Assembly (NCBI RefSeq): GCF_916700565.1
Contig: NZ_CAKAKO010000003.1
Coordinates: 62,001-126,000, forward strand
Reading direction: 5' to 3'
Source: Xenophilus sp. Marseille-Q4582
GTDB lineage: Bacteria; Pseudomonadota; Gammaproteobacteria; Burkholderiales; Burkholderiaceae_C
Length of the DNA: 64,000 nucleotides
The number at the start of each line of letters is the position of its first letter. Position 1 is the stretch's first letter. The translations under genes were made by a program, and so were the position numbers. Positions 17,218 through 29,292 of the stretch are shown here, piece after piece. The notes beneath the pieces are model-generated. The model had not been told where the DNA came from, did not search any database, and was given only the letters and a program-made list of their open reading frames with translations.

Positions 17218-18450
17218 TCACGAGGGTCGCTTCATCTGGCAGCTCGTGGGCGTGCTGGCCACGTAGGGCTCGAAGAACTTCACGGGGGCCAGGGTGTAGC
17301 CGGTGTTCTCGGGGCTGTAGGGGTACTTGGGGCTGGCCTTTTCCCAGCGCGCGATCCACAGACCCTGCTGCAGCTGGTGGTCGGCCTTGCGCATCTCCAC
17401 GTCGCCGTTGTAGGTCTTGAACTTCATGCCTTCCAGCGCAGCGGCCACCTTCACGGGCTCGGTGCTCTTCACCTTGGCGAAAGCCTGCGCCAGCATGTCG
17501 TACACCGTGTAGACCGCGGTGGTGTACATGTCGTCGTTGAAGCGCTGCTTGAACTCGTTCATCAGCGGCTTGACGGGGCCTTCGGCGTTGTAGTGGCTGT
17601 AGCCCACCTGGTAGACGCGGCCGTCCGACGCCGCGCCCATGGCCGTCGGCGTGCCGCTGGTGACGGCGTAGTAGGTGTAGTACTTGACGTTCAGGCCCGC
17701 GTCGTTGCCGGCCTTGATCAGCAACGCCAGGTCGGACCCCCAGTTGCCGGTGATCACGGTGTCGGCGCCCGACTGCTTGATCTTGGCGATGTAGGGCGAG
17801 AAGTCACGCACCTGGGCCAGCGGGTGCAGGTCGTCGCCGACGATCTTCACGTCCGGGCGCTTGCGGGCCAGGTTCTCCTTCGCGAACTTGCTCACCTGCT
17901 GGCCATGCGAGTAGTTCTGGTTGATCAGGTAGACGTTCTTGATCTCCGGCTGGTCCTTCATGAAGGTGGTCAGCGCCTCCATCTTCATGGAGGTGTCGGC
18001 GTCGATGCGGAAGTGCCAGTAGCTGCACTTGCTGTTCGTCAGGTCCGGGTCCACGGCCGCGTAGTTGACGTACAGGACTTCCTTGCCGGGATTGCGCGCG
18101 TTGTGCTTTTCCAGCGCGTCCATGATGGCCAGCGCCGGACCGGAGCCATTGCCCTGCACCACGTAGCGCGCGCCCTGGTCCATGGCCGAGCGCAGCGCGG
18201 CGGTGGTTTCCTGCGGGCTGAGCTTGTTGTCGATGCCGATGACCTCGAACTTCACGCCGGCCGCATTCTTCTTGTTGAAGTGCTCGGCCAGGAACTGGAA
18301 GGTCTTGAGCTGGTTCGTACCGACCGCGGCCATCAGGCCCGAAAGCGGGTCCAGCCAGGCGATCTTGACGGTCTCGCCCTGCTGCGCCAGCGCTGCGGAG
18401 CTGCAGGCGGCGATGAGTGCGGCGGTGCTGATTTTCAACTTGAGGTTCAA
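17218..18450 (-). CDS. Branched-chain amino-acid-type ABC substrate-binding protein (paralogue 1)
   Basis: 410 residues from a TTG start at 18,450. AGGAGA lies six bases upstream of the TTG and the encoded N-terminus is a good Sec signal peptide (basic start, hydrophobic core, cleavage after SSAALA). Upstream in-frame starts would place charged residues before the signal. The mature protein is a type I periplasmic binding protein: GETVKIAWLDPLSGLMAAVG, DADTSMKMEALTTFMKDQP, QNYSHGQQ and ITGNWGSDLALL. A C-terminal pair of cysteines is at TPTSCQ and KCSYW. It feeds LivHMGF. It is a close tandem paralogue of the next gene. Confidence 0.88.
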   Translation of the reverse strand: MNLKLKISTAALIAACSSAALAQQGETVKIAWLDPLSGLMAAVGTNQLKTFQFLAEHFNKKNAAGVKFEVIGIDNKLSPQETTAALRSAMDQGARYVVQGNGSGPALAIMDALEKHNARNPGKEVLYVNYAAVDPDLTNSKCSYWHFRIDADTSMKMEALTTFMKDQPEIKNVYLINQNYSHGQQVSKFAKENLARKRPDVKIVGDDLHPLAQVRDFSPYIAKIKQSGADTVITGNWGSDLALLIKAGNDAGLNVKYYTYYAVTSGTPTAMGAASDGRVYQVGYSHYNAEGPVKPLMNEFKQRFNDDMYTTAVYTVYDMLAQAFAKVKSTEPVKVAAALEGMKFKTYNGDVEMRKADHQLQQGLWIARWEKASPKYPYSPENTGYTLAPVKFFEPYVASTPTSCQMKRPS

Positions 18451-18630
18451 GCTTTGTCTCCTGGTTTCGATCAATCTGACACTGACCCAAGCGTACAAGT
18501 CTTTCGGGTCAACACGCTAGGGGGAAGGCCCCCGGTTCCAGTGGCTGGAAGCCGCTTTCTATCACTCGTGTGACAGAGAGAACACCGGTTTTCTACCCAT
18601 CGGTAGGATTTGGGCCTTCCCCTGCCCCAT

Positions 18631-19866
18631 TCAGGGGCGTTTCATCTGGCAGCTGGTGGGCGTGCTCGCCACGTAGGGCTCGTAGTACTTCACCGGCGCG
18701 AAGGTGTATCCGGTGTTCTCGGCGTCATAGGCGTTCTTGCCGCCCGCCTTCTCCCAGCGCGAGATGTAAAGACCCTGCTGCAATTGGTGGTCCGACTTGC
18801 GCATCTCGATCTCGCCGTTGAAGCTCTTGATCTTCATGCCTTCCAACGCCGCCGCGACCTTCACCGGATCGGTGCTCCTGGTCTGCGTGAAGGCGGCGTC
18901 GAGCAGCGCGAAGGTGTGGTAGATCGAGTTCTGCGTCATGTCCTCGTTCATGCGCTTCTTGAACTCGGCCATCAGCGGCGAAATGGGCGGGCCCATGTTG
19001 TAGTGCCCGTAGGTCACGGTGTAGACCTGCCCTGCGGAACTGGCGCCCAGCGCCGTCGGTGCGCCCGGGCCGAAGGCGTAGTAGGTGTAGAACTTGACCG
19101 TGTCCAGCAGGCCCGAGTCCTTGGCGGCCTTGAGCAGCAGGGCCAGGTCGGAGCCCCAGTTGCCGGTGATCACCGTGTCGGCGCCGGACTGCTTGATCTT
19201 GGCGATGTAGGGCGCGAAGTCGCGCACCTGGGCCAGCGGGTGCAGATCGTCGCCCACGATCTGCACGTCGGGCCGCTTGCGCGCGAGGTTCTCCTTCGCG
19301 TACTTGGACACCTGCTGGCCATGCGAGTAGTTCTGGCCCAGCAGGTAGACCTTCTTGATGTCCGGCTGGTCCTTCATGTAGGTGGTCAGCGCCTCCATCT
19401 TCATGGAGGTGTCGGCGTCCAGCCGGAAGTGCCAGTAGCTGCACTTGTTGTTGGTCAGGTCCGGATCCACCGCGGCGTAGTTGATGTAAAGCACTTCCTT
19501 GCCGGGGTTGCGGCTGTTGTGCTTGTCCAGCGCATCCATGATGGCCAGCGCGGGGCCGGATCCGTTGCCCTGCGTGACGTAGCGCGCGCCCTGGTCCATG
19601 GCCGAGCGCAGCGTCGCGGTGGTCTCCTGCGGGCTGAGCTTGTTGTCCAGCGCGATGATCTCGAACTTCACGCCCGAGCTGTTGTTCTTGTTGAAATGCT
19701 CGGCCATCAGCTGGTAGGTCTTGAGCTGGTTGGTGCCCACCGCCGCCATCAGGCCGGACAGCGGGTCCATCCACGCGATCTTCACCGTCTCGCCCTTCTG
19801 GGCAAAGGCGGTGCCGGCGCTGCCGGCGAGGATCGCCAGGACGATGGGAGCGAGGTTCTTGCGCAT
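18631..19866 (-). CDS. Branched-chain amino-acid-type ABC substrate-binding protein (paralogue 2)
   Basis: 411 residues with a clear Sec signal peptide (MRKNLAPIVLAILAGSAGTAFA). It is nearly colinear with paralogue 1, sharing long identical stretches such as AVGTNQLKT, GARYV-QGNGSGPALAIMDAL and KQSGADTVITGNWGSDLAL. It differs mainly around residues 240-290, which suggests a change in the ligand pocket rim. Two binding proteins for one channel are often used to widen the substrate range. About 180 bases separate the two genes, so each may have its own promoter. Confidence 0.88.
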   Translation of the reverse strand: MRKNLAPIVLAILAGSAGTAFAQKGETVKIAWMDPLSGLMAAVGTNQLKTYQLMAEHFNKNNSSGVKFEIIALDNKLSPQETTATLRSAMDQGARYVTQGNGSGPALAIMDALDKHNSRNPGKEVLYINYAAVDPDLTNNKCSYWHFRLDADTSMKMEALTTYMKDQPDIKKVYLLGQNYSHGQQVSKYAKENLARKRPDVQIVGDDLHPLAQVRDFAPYIAKIKQSGADTVITGNWGSDLALLLKAAKDSGLLDTVKFYTYYAFGPGAPTALGASSAGQVYTVTYGHYNMGPPISPLMAEFKKRMNEDMTQNSIYHTFALLDAAFTQTRSTDPVKVAAALEGMKIKSFNGEIEMRKSDHQLQQGLYISRWEKAGGKNAYDAENTGYTFAPVKYYEPYVASTPTSCQMKRP

Positions 19867-19941
19867 GCGCTTGTCTCCGGTGGGTGGAATGTGGCCGCAG
19901 CGTAGCTGCGGCTCTGCCGTTGACCTTCAGGGAACACCCGC

Positions 19942-19964
19942 AAAAAAGGCCGCATGAGCGGCCT
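19942..19964 (-). terminator. Rho-independent terminator after the acyl-CoA ligase
   Basis: A perfect 7-bp stem AGGCCGC-ATGA-GCGGCCT is followed on the minus strand by a run of six T. It lies about 35 bases past the ligase stop codon. Confidence 0.85.
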
Positions 19965-19998
19965 ATCTATCGCCCGGGCGACAGCGGGCCTGCGCCGC

Positions 19999-21645
<1,647 letters not shown>

Positions 21646-21790
21646 GGGGTGGTCTCCTTGGTTCAGAAAAGGCAAAGCGCAGCGCGCGCTGGGCGGAATG
21701 TAACCAGCAATTGTGGGCCCGCGCACACCGGCCGCGACAGTTTGACCCACGACCGGCCCTGCCTTTTGCGCACCACTGCAGTGCCTGCCT

Positions 21791-23638
21791 TCAAGGGGCC
21801 GCCACCGCGCGGATGCGCGCCTCGGTGGCCGAGGCGTCCAGGCGCAGGGACGCGGGCCAGGGCTGCCAGGTGGCGCCCAGGGCCGGATGGTTCGGATCGC
21901 CCGTGCGCAGGAAGGCGCCGACGCTCGCCATCACGGCCTGCGACAACGCGAGCCGGCCCGGCCGGTTGGCCGTGTTGAAGGACACGCTGGCGATCACCGA
22001 CAGCCCGAAGTTGCCGAACACGAAGGGCAGGTCGAAGGCATGGGCCGCGCCATACACGTCGTTCCACGGCGCTGGTTGCTGTGCCCAGTCGAAGCGGTAG
22101 CTCCAGACGTCCGGCTGGTGCCGGCGCAGGGTGTCGAGCAGGTTGTCGCGGTTGGCCTCGAAGGACGCACGCGTGAGCACGGCCGTCATCGCGTTGTAGC
22201 CAGTCTTCGGCGCCTCGACCGGCAGGTACGACGCATCGATGAGGTCCTCCACCGTCAGCCGCGGCACTGCCTCGGGATCGTTGGCGAACATCATGGCAAA
22301 GCGGGTCTGGTCGTCCACGATCCAGCCGGGCTTGCCGCCCAGCGTGGCGAGCAGCGGCGCGAACAGTTTGCCCTCGTCGCGCGTGGTGCCGGCCAGCAGC
22401 GGCACCCGGTTGTGGGCATTGGCGGCCATGGCGCCGATGGGGTCGGTGGGCAGCACTTGGCCGTCCGGAATGGGCGCCACGCTGCCAAGCCCGGCGCCAT
22501 GCACCGTCTCGAGAAGCGCGCCGCCGTCCTGGGCGCGCAGGTAGCTGGCGATTTGCGCGGCGCTGCGCGTGGCCAGGTAGGCCTTGGCCGCGTCGGCGTC
22601 GCGCACGGTGCCATCGGCAATCAGAAGACGCGCCAGGATGGCCTGGCCCTGCGCGGCAGACGCGGCGGCCGGCTGCAACAGGGGCATCGCACCTTCGGGC
22701 AGGTTGCTCGCCAGCGAGATGCCGCCACTCATTTCGATGGCTTTGTGGAACAGCCCGCGCGACAGCGGCGATGCCATGAGCGCCAGCAGGTTGGTCGCGC
22801 CGGCCGACTCGCCCGACAGCGTGACATTGCCTGCATCGCCGCCGAAGGCGGCCACGTTGTGCTGCAGCCAGCGCAGCGCGGCCAGCAGGTCGAGCAGCGC
22901 GAAGTTGCCGGAATCCTCGCCGTTGCCGCTGCCCGTGCGCAGCGCGGGCATGTTGAGAAAGCCCAGCACGCCCAGCCGGTAGCTGACCGTCACCACGACC
23001 GCATTGGCGGCTTTCGCCAGTGTGGCGCCGTCGTAGAGCGGGTCCGCCGTGTAGCCCGAGATGTTGCTTCCGCCGTGCACGAAGACCAGCACCGGCAGGT
23101 TCTTCTCGTCCGTGGCCGGGCGCCAGATGTTGGCGAACAGGCAGTCCTCGCTGCCCAGTGGCTGCCCCATCGTGGTGCCGATGGTGGCGTCGAAGCGGTT
23201 GTGGGCCCCTGGGCCGAACATGCGGCCGATCTGCAGGCAGGCGCTGCCGAAGGTCTTGGCGCTGCGCACGCCCTCCCAGGGCCGCAGGACCGCCGGCGCA
23301 CGCCAGCGCAGGTCGCCGACCGGGGCCTGCGCATAGGGCAGGCCCTTCCAGAAGTAGGTGCCGGAGCCCTTGCTATCGTCCACGCCTTCGACCTTGCCGG
23401 TGGTGGTCTGGCGGATCTGCGGGCCCTCGGCCGCCGGCGGTGCGGATGGGTCCACAGGCCACAGCGCAAAGCCGCCGCCCGACGATCCGCCGCCGCAGGC
23501 CACGGCCGACGCCAGCGCAGCCACGCAGGCGGTCAGCCGCAAGGCCTGGGCAGCAGCGCTTCGCGCGCCCCGATGGCGGAGGGATGGTGCTGTACCCAAC
23601 ACAGCGCTGGGCCGAGGTTTCTTGTGCAAGGTGCGCAT
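21791..23638 (-). CDS. Carboxylesterase type B, predicted lipoprotein
   Basis: About 615 residues. The N-terminus is basic then hydrophobic (LRLTACVAALASAVAC) and ends in a Cys followed by GGGSSGGG, the usual lipoprotein-linker form. The catalytic domain has the carboxylesterase-B marks: GLPYAQAPVGDLRWRAP, SEDCLFANIWRP, the FVHGGSNISGY oxyanion segment, and the nucleophile elbow in TLSGESAGATN. A C-terminal His-containing GAAHAFDLPFVFG completes the triad. It probably hydrolyses esters at the outer envelope. The start at 23,638 (MRTLHKK) or 23,656 cannot be decided. The ISL3-type element lies immediately upstream. Confidence 0.85.
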   Translation of the reverse strand: MRTLHKKPRPSAVLGTAPSLRHRGARSAAAQALRLTACVAALASAVACGGGSSGGGFALWPVDPSAPPAAEGPQIRQTTTGKVEGVDDSKGSGTYFWKGLPYAQAPVGDLRWRAPAVLRPWEGVRSAKTFGSACLQIGRMFGPGAHNRFDATIGTTMGQPLGSEDCLFANIWRPATDEKNLPVLVFVHGGSNISGYTADPLYDGATLAKAANAVVVTVSYRLGVLGFLNMPALRTGSGNGEDSGNFALLDLLAALRWLQHNVAAFGGDAGNVTLSGESAGATNLLALMASPLSRGLFHKAIEMSGGISLASNLPEGAMPLLQPAAASAAQGQAILARLLIADGTVRDADAAKAYLATRSAAQIASYLRAQDGGALLETVHGAGLGSVAPIPDGQVLPTDPIGAMAANAHNRVPLLAGTTRDEGKLFAPLLATLGGKPGWIVDDQTRFAMMFANDPEAVPRLTVEDLIDASYLPVEAPKTGYNAMTAVLTRASFEANRDNLLDTLRRHQPDVWSYRFDWAQQPAPWNDVYGAAHAFDLPFVFGNFGLSVIASVSFNTANRPGRLALSQAVMASVGAFLRTGDPNHPALGATWQPWPASLRLDASATEARIRAVAAP

Positions 23639-23739
23639 GCGTGCTTGTCTCCACACGGTTGTTTTCTGGGGTTATCGGGAATGGCTCCGGCGGCGGCCGG
23701 GCGCATACTTCGCCGCCCTGCCCGTGCCGGAAAATTCGG

Positions 23740-25155
23740 CTATCCGGATTTCTGTGTTGAAGGAGGCTTCCGGTGATTGAGTGCCTCCGTGTGGAAACCG
23801 ACGTTGCACAGCCCGCAAATGAGCTGCTGCCGGCGGGTGTTGCCGCGCACCAGAACGACCACGTTCGCCTTGTCGTCCTTGGTCCGTCCCAGCTCGCAGC
23901 CGCAGCTCTGGCACCGGTTGCCCTGTTCCCGCTTCAGGAGCTGCAACTGGGTGGGGTTGGCAGGGTAGACGGTCGCCAGCCGCCACGGCTCCAGCGGCCC
24001 CTTGCCGTACAGGAGACGGGCGCGCAGCACCTCGAAGGTGTACCCCCGGCCCTGCCGGTTGATGGTCTTGGCGACCCCGTTCAGCGCCTCGGTGTAGGCG
24101 TTGGTGATGGGGTGGTCGAAGTACGCCAGAATCTCCGTCCGCCAGTTCTTCATGGCGGTCGTGAGAGTCTTGAAGTCCGCCTTCAGGCTGGCTGGGATGG
24201 TCCCCGGGAAGGCGTCGAAGGCCGCCACGGCCTGCGCCTTGGGCAGGTCGTAGATGTTGTAGAACGCCTCTTTCAGCCCGTAGGCGGCGGCCAGCTCGGG
24301 CTCGTTGGCCAGCCACATGTCCAGATTGAACCGGCCCTTCTCGGCCAGCTTGGCGTACCGCATGTTCAGCATCGCCTTGGACTGGAGCCACAGGCGCCGC
24401 TCGCCAGCCTTGCGCTGCTTCTGGAGCCGGATGCGGACCCGCTCCATGCAGTAGTTCGCCATGCGGACGACGTGGAACTTGTCGATGACCACCGGTCGGC
24501 CAGGGAACATCTGGTGCGACACGTCCCGGTACGGCCGCCACATGTCGATGGCCACGCCCTTGACCCAGTGCCGGTCCTTGAACCGGTGCAGCCACCCCGC
24601 CAAGGTCGCCTTGTCCCGGTCCGGCAGCATGTCGAGGATGCGGCGCTCCCCGATGTCCGTCAGGACGCAGCGCATCTTCCCGTCGATTTGGGTCTCGTCG
24701 ATGCCCAGCCAGTCTGGCATCTCCGGCCGGTGGCTGGCCTCCAGTTCGGCCATGTACTCCGCCCCCAGCGTCCGGACCGTCTTGTCGTCGCACCCCACGT
24801 TCTCCGCGATGCGGGTGAAGGTGTCCCGCAGGCTGTGGGCCTTGATGTAGGTGGCGCAGCGCTCCGTCATGCGCCGGCCCTCCAAGATGCCGCCCAGCGG
24901 CTGCAGGAAGGTCTCCTTGCAGGAGGTGCACCGGTATCGCTGGACCTTCGCCCGCAGCTTGGCCGGCTTCCCGCGCATCGGAATGTCGACGTAAGTAGTA
25001 GCTTTGGTGCCGTGCCGGTAGATGCAGTCGAGGGTGCCGCACTTTGGGCAGGCGGTAGGCATGGGCAGCGGGTACTCCGCCTCCAGCACGTCCGCCCCGT
25101 CCTCCTCGGTGCGACCCAGCACCGTCCAGCCCTTCAGGTCGAGGATGTCCGTCAT
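23740..25155 (-). CDS. ISL3-family transposase with C-terminal zinc-binding extension
   Basis: 471 residues. The N-terminal zinc finger (CPKCGTLDCIYRHG and CTSC) and HTH region are followed by the ISL3 DDE core: WLGIDETQIDGKMRCVLTD, VAIDMWRPYRDV, VVIDKFHVVRMANYCMERVR, and the late NAYTEALNGVAKTINRQGRGYTFE with the catalytic Glu. After the normal ISL3 end there is an extra segment (about residues 405-459) with CQSCG and CGLCN pairs. These are spaced like an HNH-type zinc ribbon but lack the D-H catalytic pair. It moves the element at 23,730-26,151. Confidence 0.85.
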   Translation of the reverse strand: MTDILDLKGWTVLGRTEEDGADVLEAEYPLPMPTACPKCGTLDCIYRHGTKATTYVDIPMRGKPAKLRAKVQRYRCTSCKETFLQPLGGILEGRRMTERCATYIKAHSLRDTFTRIAENVGCDDKTVRTLGAEYMAELEASHRPEMPDWLGIDETQIDGKMRCVLTDIGERRILDMLPDRDKATLAGWLHRFKDRHWVKGVAIDMWRPYRDVSHQMFPGRPVVIDKFHVVRMANYCMERVRIRLQKQRKAGERRLWLQSKAMLNMRYAKLAEKGRFNLDMWLANEPELAAAYGLKEAFYNIYDLPKAQAVAAFDAFPGTIPASLKADFKTLTTAMKNWRTEILAYFDHPITNAYTEALNGVAKTINRQGRGYTFEVLRARLLYGKGPLEPWRLATVYPANPTQLQLLKREQGNRCQSCGCELGRTKDDKANVVVLVRGNTRRQQLICGLCNVGFHTEALNHRKPPSTQKSG

Positions 25156-25179
25156 CCCCGGATTGTCGTGTGGATGGGG

Positions 25180-25575
25180 TCACCGCTTGTCAATGGCGGC
25201 GAGGTACTTGGCTCGGGCGGCGTTGGCTCCCGCTGCGTAGTCGGTATCACCGTCACAGCGGTCGGAAGCGATGACAGCCCGGATGCGAGACAGCTCGCGC
25301 ACCAGCATTTGCTGGGTGAAGGTGGCAATCCACACCGGCACATCGTTCTCCAAGACCGTGCCCTTGATGTACTTGGGGAAGGCGGGCTTCTGCCGGACGA
25401 GCTGCTCGGCAGCGCCCAACACGTCCTGCCAAGCCGGCAGCGCCGGCCTCTGGGGCGTGTCGATGCCCATTGGCGGGTCGCACACCTCCTCTTTGCCATG
25501 CTTCGCCATCGTCTGCCGGGCCAGTTTCCTTGCAGCGTCAATCTTGGCCAGCGCGCCCTCGTAATTCTCGTTCAT
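25180..25575 (-). CDS. Hypothetical passenger protein of the ISL3 element (upstream of transposase)
   Basis: 131 residues from the ATG at 25,575, which has GAGG at a suitable distance. It is mainly helical, with a charged N-terminus (ENYEGALAKIDAARKLARQT) and a central KPAFPKYIKGTVLENDVPVW segment. No family is recognised. It lies 24 bases upstream of the transposase and reads in the same direction, so probably the same transcript. Size and style resemble small phage or plasmid genes of unknown role. A helper or target-site role in transposition is possible but unsupported. Confidence 0.6.
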   Translation of the reverse strand: MNENYEGALAKIDAARKLARQTMAKHGKEEVCDPPMGIDTPQRPALPAWQDVLGAAEQLVRQKPAFPKYIKGTVLENDVPVWIATFTQQMLVRELSRIRAVIASDRCDGDTDYAAGANAARAKYLAAIDKR

Positions 25576-25641
25576 AGCAGGAACCTCAGGATGAACCACG
25601 CGCAGTACAGGGCTGCGCAGATGAAGAAAAAGGCAGTCAAT

Positions 25642-26064
25642 TCACTTCTCTCGGACCAAGACTTGAGCCGCCCGGAGAACCTCGCGTGCGAAGGTGCTGG
25701 GCAGGATATTCCCCGCCGCATCGAACGACCGACCCAAGCAGTCGGCCACATCTTGGTCCGTCAGCCGAGGCATCCGGTCATCGCATCCGTTCGCGCAGGA
25801 GCCCGTCTCGTTGCAGTAGTCTGCGTGCGGACATGGGCCGGTGGTCGCCTCGCCGTGATGCCACAGGAATGCGCAGTAGGCCGCCACATCCAGTGGGTCC
25901 CCTTTTGCAACGTGCTTCCGCAGTTCCTTGCGACACTCGCCCATCCAGTCGTCAGTCGCCCACCCGTCGGAGTAGCCGTACTTCTCCTCTGCGGCGGCGA
26001 GTTTTTCCTTCAGAGCTGCGGCGAACCGGTCCACAAGGGCGGCGGTCTTAGGATGCAGTTTCAC
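25642..26064 (-). CDS. Hypothetical cysteine-rich passenger protein of the ISL3 element
   Basis: 140 residues from a GTG at 26,064 preceded by AAAGGAAA; an 18-base longer start at 26,082 is less good. The N-terminal half is helical and acidic/basic (FAAALKEKLAAAEEKYGYSDGW). The centre has a Cys/His cluster (CPHADYCNETGSCANGCDDRM) that may bind metal. No family is recognised. It is the promoter-proximal gene of the element, about 65 bases from the second passenger gene. Confidence 0.6.
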   Translation of the reverse strand: MKLHPKTAALVDRFAAALKEKLAAAEEKYGYSDGWATDDWMGECRKELRKHVAKGDPLDVAAYCAFLWHHGEATTGPCPHADYCNETGSCANGCDDRMPRLTDQDVADCLGRSFDAAGNILPSTFAREVLRAAQVLVREK

Positions 26065-26197
26065 TTGGTTTCCTTTCCACACGAAAATCCGACTCAGGAG
26101 GATACTGCATGGTCACCTGTTCCACAAGTTATTCCGGAGAGCCGAAAATTCTAGGAATCGCCCGCGTGCCCACCGCTATCGCAAGCGCGCCAATGCC

Positions 26198-27298
26198 ATG
26201 ACTTCAGAGGCCCCAACGCCGACTTTGCGCACCCTTCGCCGGCCGTCCCGCCGCGGGCCGTGCGCGCCGCTGCCCGAGCGGCGCACCAGCTCGGCCGCCT
26301 GGCTGCAGGGCGTGCTCTCCATGTTCGAGGCCGAAGGGCTGGACGTGCCCGCCCTGCTGAGCGACGCGGGCTTCGACCCGGCATCGGTGGATCACCAGAA
26401 CGCGCGCTTCCCCGTCGACGAGATCACCCTGCTGTGGCAGTACGCCGTGGCGCGCGCAGGCCGGCCCACGCTGGGGCTGGACCGCATGCTCGTGGCGCGG
26501 CACAGCAGGATCGGCACCGTGGGCCATGCGATGTCGTGCAGCCCGCATCTGAGTGCGGCACTGGAGCGCCTGGCGCGCTACATGGCGGTGATCTCGGACG
26601 CAACCCGCTTTTCTCTGGCCCACGACCCGCGCGGCTGCTGGCTGGTGATGGCGCACACGGGCGGCAGCCTGCCCATCCCGCGTCAACGCGTGGAATGGGC
26701 GATGCTCACGGTCTTGATGCAATGCCGCTGGCTCACGCGCCGCGAACTGGAACCGCTGGCCATGGAGTTCGTGTACCCCGCGCCGGCCGATGACCGCCCG
26801 CATCGCCAGGCTTTCGGCTGCACGCCGCGCTTCGGCGCCGAGGCCAATCGCCTGCTCCTCTCAGCGGCCGATCTCGCGCTGCCGCTGCCCACCCACCAGC
26901 CGGACCTGGGACGGGTGCAGGAGCAGATGCTGGACGACCAGCTCCAGCAACTGGGCCAGACCACCACCAGCACGCTGGTGTGCGCCGAGATCGCGCGGCG
27001 CCTGCCGCAGGGCGAGCCGCGCCGCCAGGACGTGGCCGCCGGCCTGGGCCTGGCCGAGCGCACGCTGCAGCGCCGGCTGCAGGCCGAGTCGGTGTCCTTC
27101 CAGGCCCTGCTGGACCGCACGCGCAGCGAGCTCGCGCGCCAGTACCTGGCCGAGGATCGCCACACGCTGACGCAGGTGGCCGACCTGCTGGGTTTCGTGG
27201 ACAGCAGCAATTTCTTTCGCGCCTGCAAGCGCTGGTTCGGCATGCCGCCGGCGCAGTACCGCGCGCGGCTCTGGGAATATCCCGCGCTCGCGCCCTGA
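26198..27298 (+). CDS. AraC-family transcriptional regulator (OruR/ArgR-like)
   Basis: 366 residues. The N-terminal 'arabinose-binding-like' domain of the OruR class spans roughly residues 30-230 (WLQGVLSMFEAEGLDVPALLSDAGFD opening, DEITLLWQYAVARAG). The C-terminal double HTH covers about residues 265-360, with AERTLQRRLQAESVSFQALLDRTRSELARQYL and QVADLLGFVDSSNFFRACKRWFGMPPAQYR. Such regulators act on nearby catabolic genes. Before the ISL3 element entered, it would have been divergent from the carboxylesterase, so the esterase gene is a candidate target. The ligand is unknown. Confidence 0.88.
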   Translation: MTSEAPTPTLRTLRRPSRRGPCAPLPERRTSSAAWLQGVLSMFEAEGLDVPALLSDAGFDPASVDHQNARFPVDEITLLWQYAVARAGRPTLGLDRMLVARHSRIGTVGHAMSCSPHLSAALERLARYMAVISDATRFSLAHDPRGCWLVMAHTGGSLPIPRQRVEWAMLTVLMQCRWLTRRELEPLAMEFVYPAPADDRPHRQAFGCTPRFGAEANRLLLSAADLALPLPTHQPDLGRVQEQMLDDQLQQLGQTTTSTLVCAEIARRLPQGEPRRQDVAAGLGLAERTLQRRLQAESVSFQALLDRTRSELARQYLAEDRHTLTQVADLLGFVDSSNFFRACKRWFGMPPAQYRARLWEYPALAP

Positions 27299-27391
27299 AC
27301 CGCCGCAACGCGCGCGCTGCGAGCCCGGCTCCGGCGCAGGCGCGATGCCCCGTCCTGCCTGGGGTTTCGGCCGCTGCCGGACAATCGGGCC

Positions 27392-28860
<1,469 letters not shown>

Positions 28861-28864
<4 letters not shown>

Positions 28865-29292
28865 CCGCTCCACGGATCCAGAAGACCGACGCGCAATGGC
28901 AGGCCCTGCTGGCCGAGAAAGGCGCGGAACGCGTGGCCTTCGAAGTCACCCGCCATGCCGCCACCGAGCGCCCCTTCACCGGCAAGTACGAAGCCCACTG
29001 GGCCGACGGCAGCTACCACTGCATCTGCTGCGGCGCCAAGCTTTTTGACTCGCACACCAAGTTCGATGCCGGCTGCGGCTGGCCCAGCTTCTATGAGGCC
29101 GCCGAACCTGGCGCCATCACCGAGATCGTCGACCGCTCGCACGGCATGGTGCGCACCGAAACCGTGTGCACCCAGTGCGGGGCGCACCTGGGCCACGTGT
29201 TTCCCGATGGCCCGGCGCCCACCGGCCTGCGCTACTGCATGAACTCCGCCTCGCTGGACTTCAGCCCCAAGGGCGAGGACGAGCCGGCATGA
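28861..29292 (+). CDS. msrB: Peptide-methionine (R)-S-oxide reductase MsrB
   Basis: 143 residues. Two zinc CxxC pairs are present (CICC and CTQC), along with the substrate segment [13 protein letters not shown] and the catalytic Cys in [12 protein letters not shown] near residue 127. It reduces methionine-R-sulfoxide in proteins using thioredoxin. The ATG overlaps the selO stop by four bases and its stop overlaps the next ATG in the same way, so the four-gene run selO-msrB-yciB-bolA is translationally coupled. Confidence 0.95.

Larger units (their letters stand above)
23730..26151. mobile_element. ISL3-family insertion sequence with two passenger genes
   Basis: Imperfect 21-bp terminal inverted repeats bound the element: GAAAATTCGGCTATCCGGAT on the left and the complement of GAATTTTCGGCTCTCCGGAA on the right (17 of 21 match). 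Inside are an ISL3-type transposase and two small genes on the same strand. The 2.4-kb length exceeds a bare ISL3 element. The transposase stop codon (23,740-23,742) lies inside the left repeat. No 8-bp target duplication was found beside the ends. It sits between a core esterase gene and a core AraC-type gene. Confidence 0.8.

Noticed and set aside
18619-18638. Hairpin CCCCTG/CAGGGG at the end of the second binding-protein gene
   Set aside because: It overlaps the stop codon and has no T run, so it does not qualify as a terminator.
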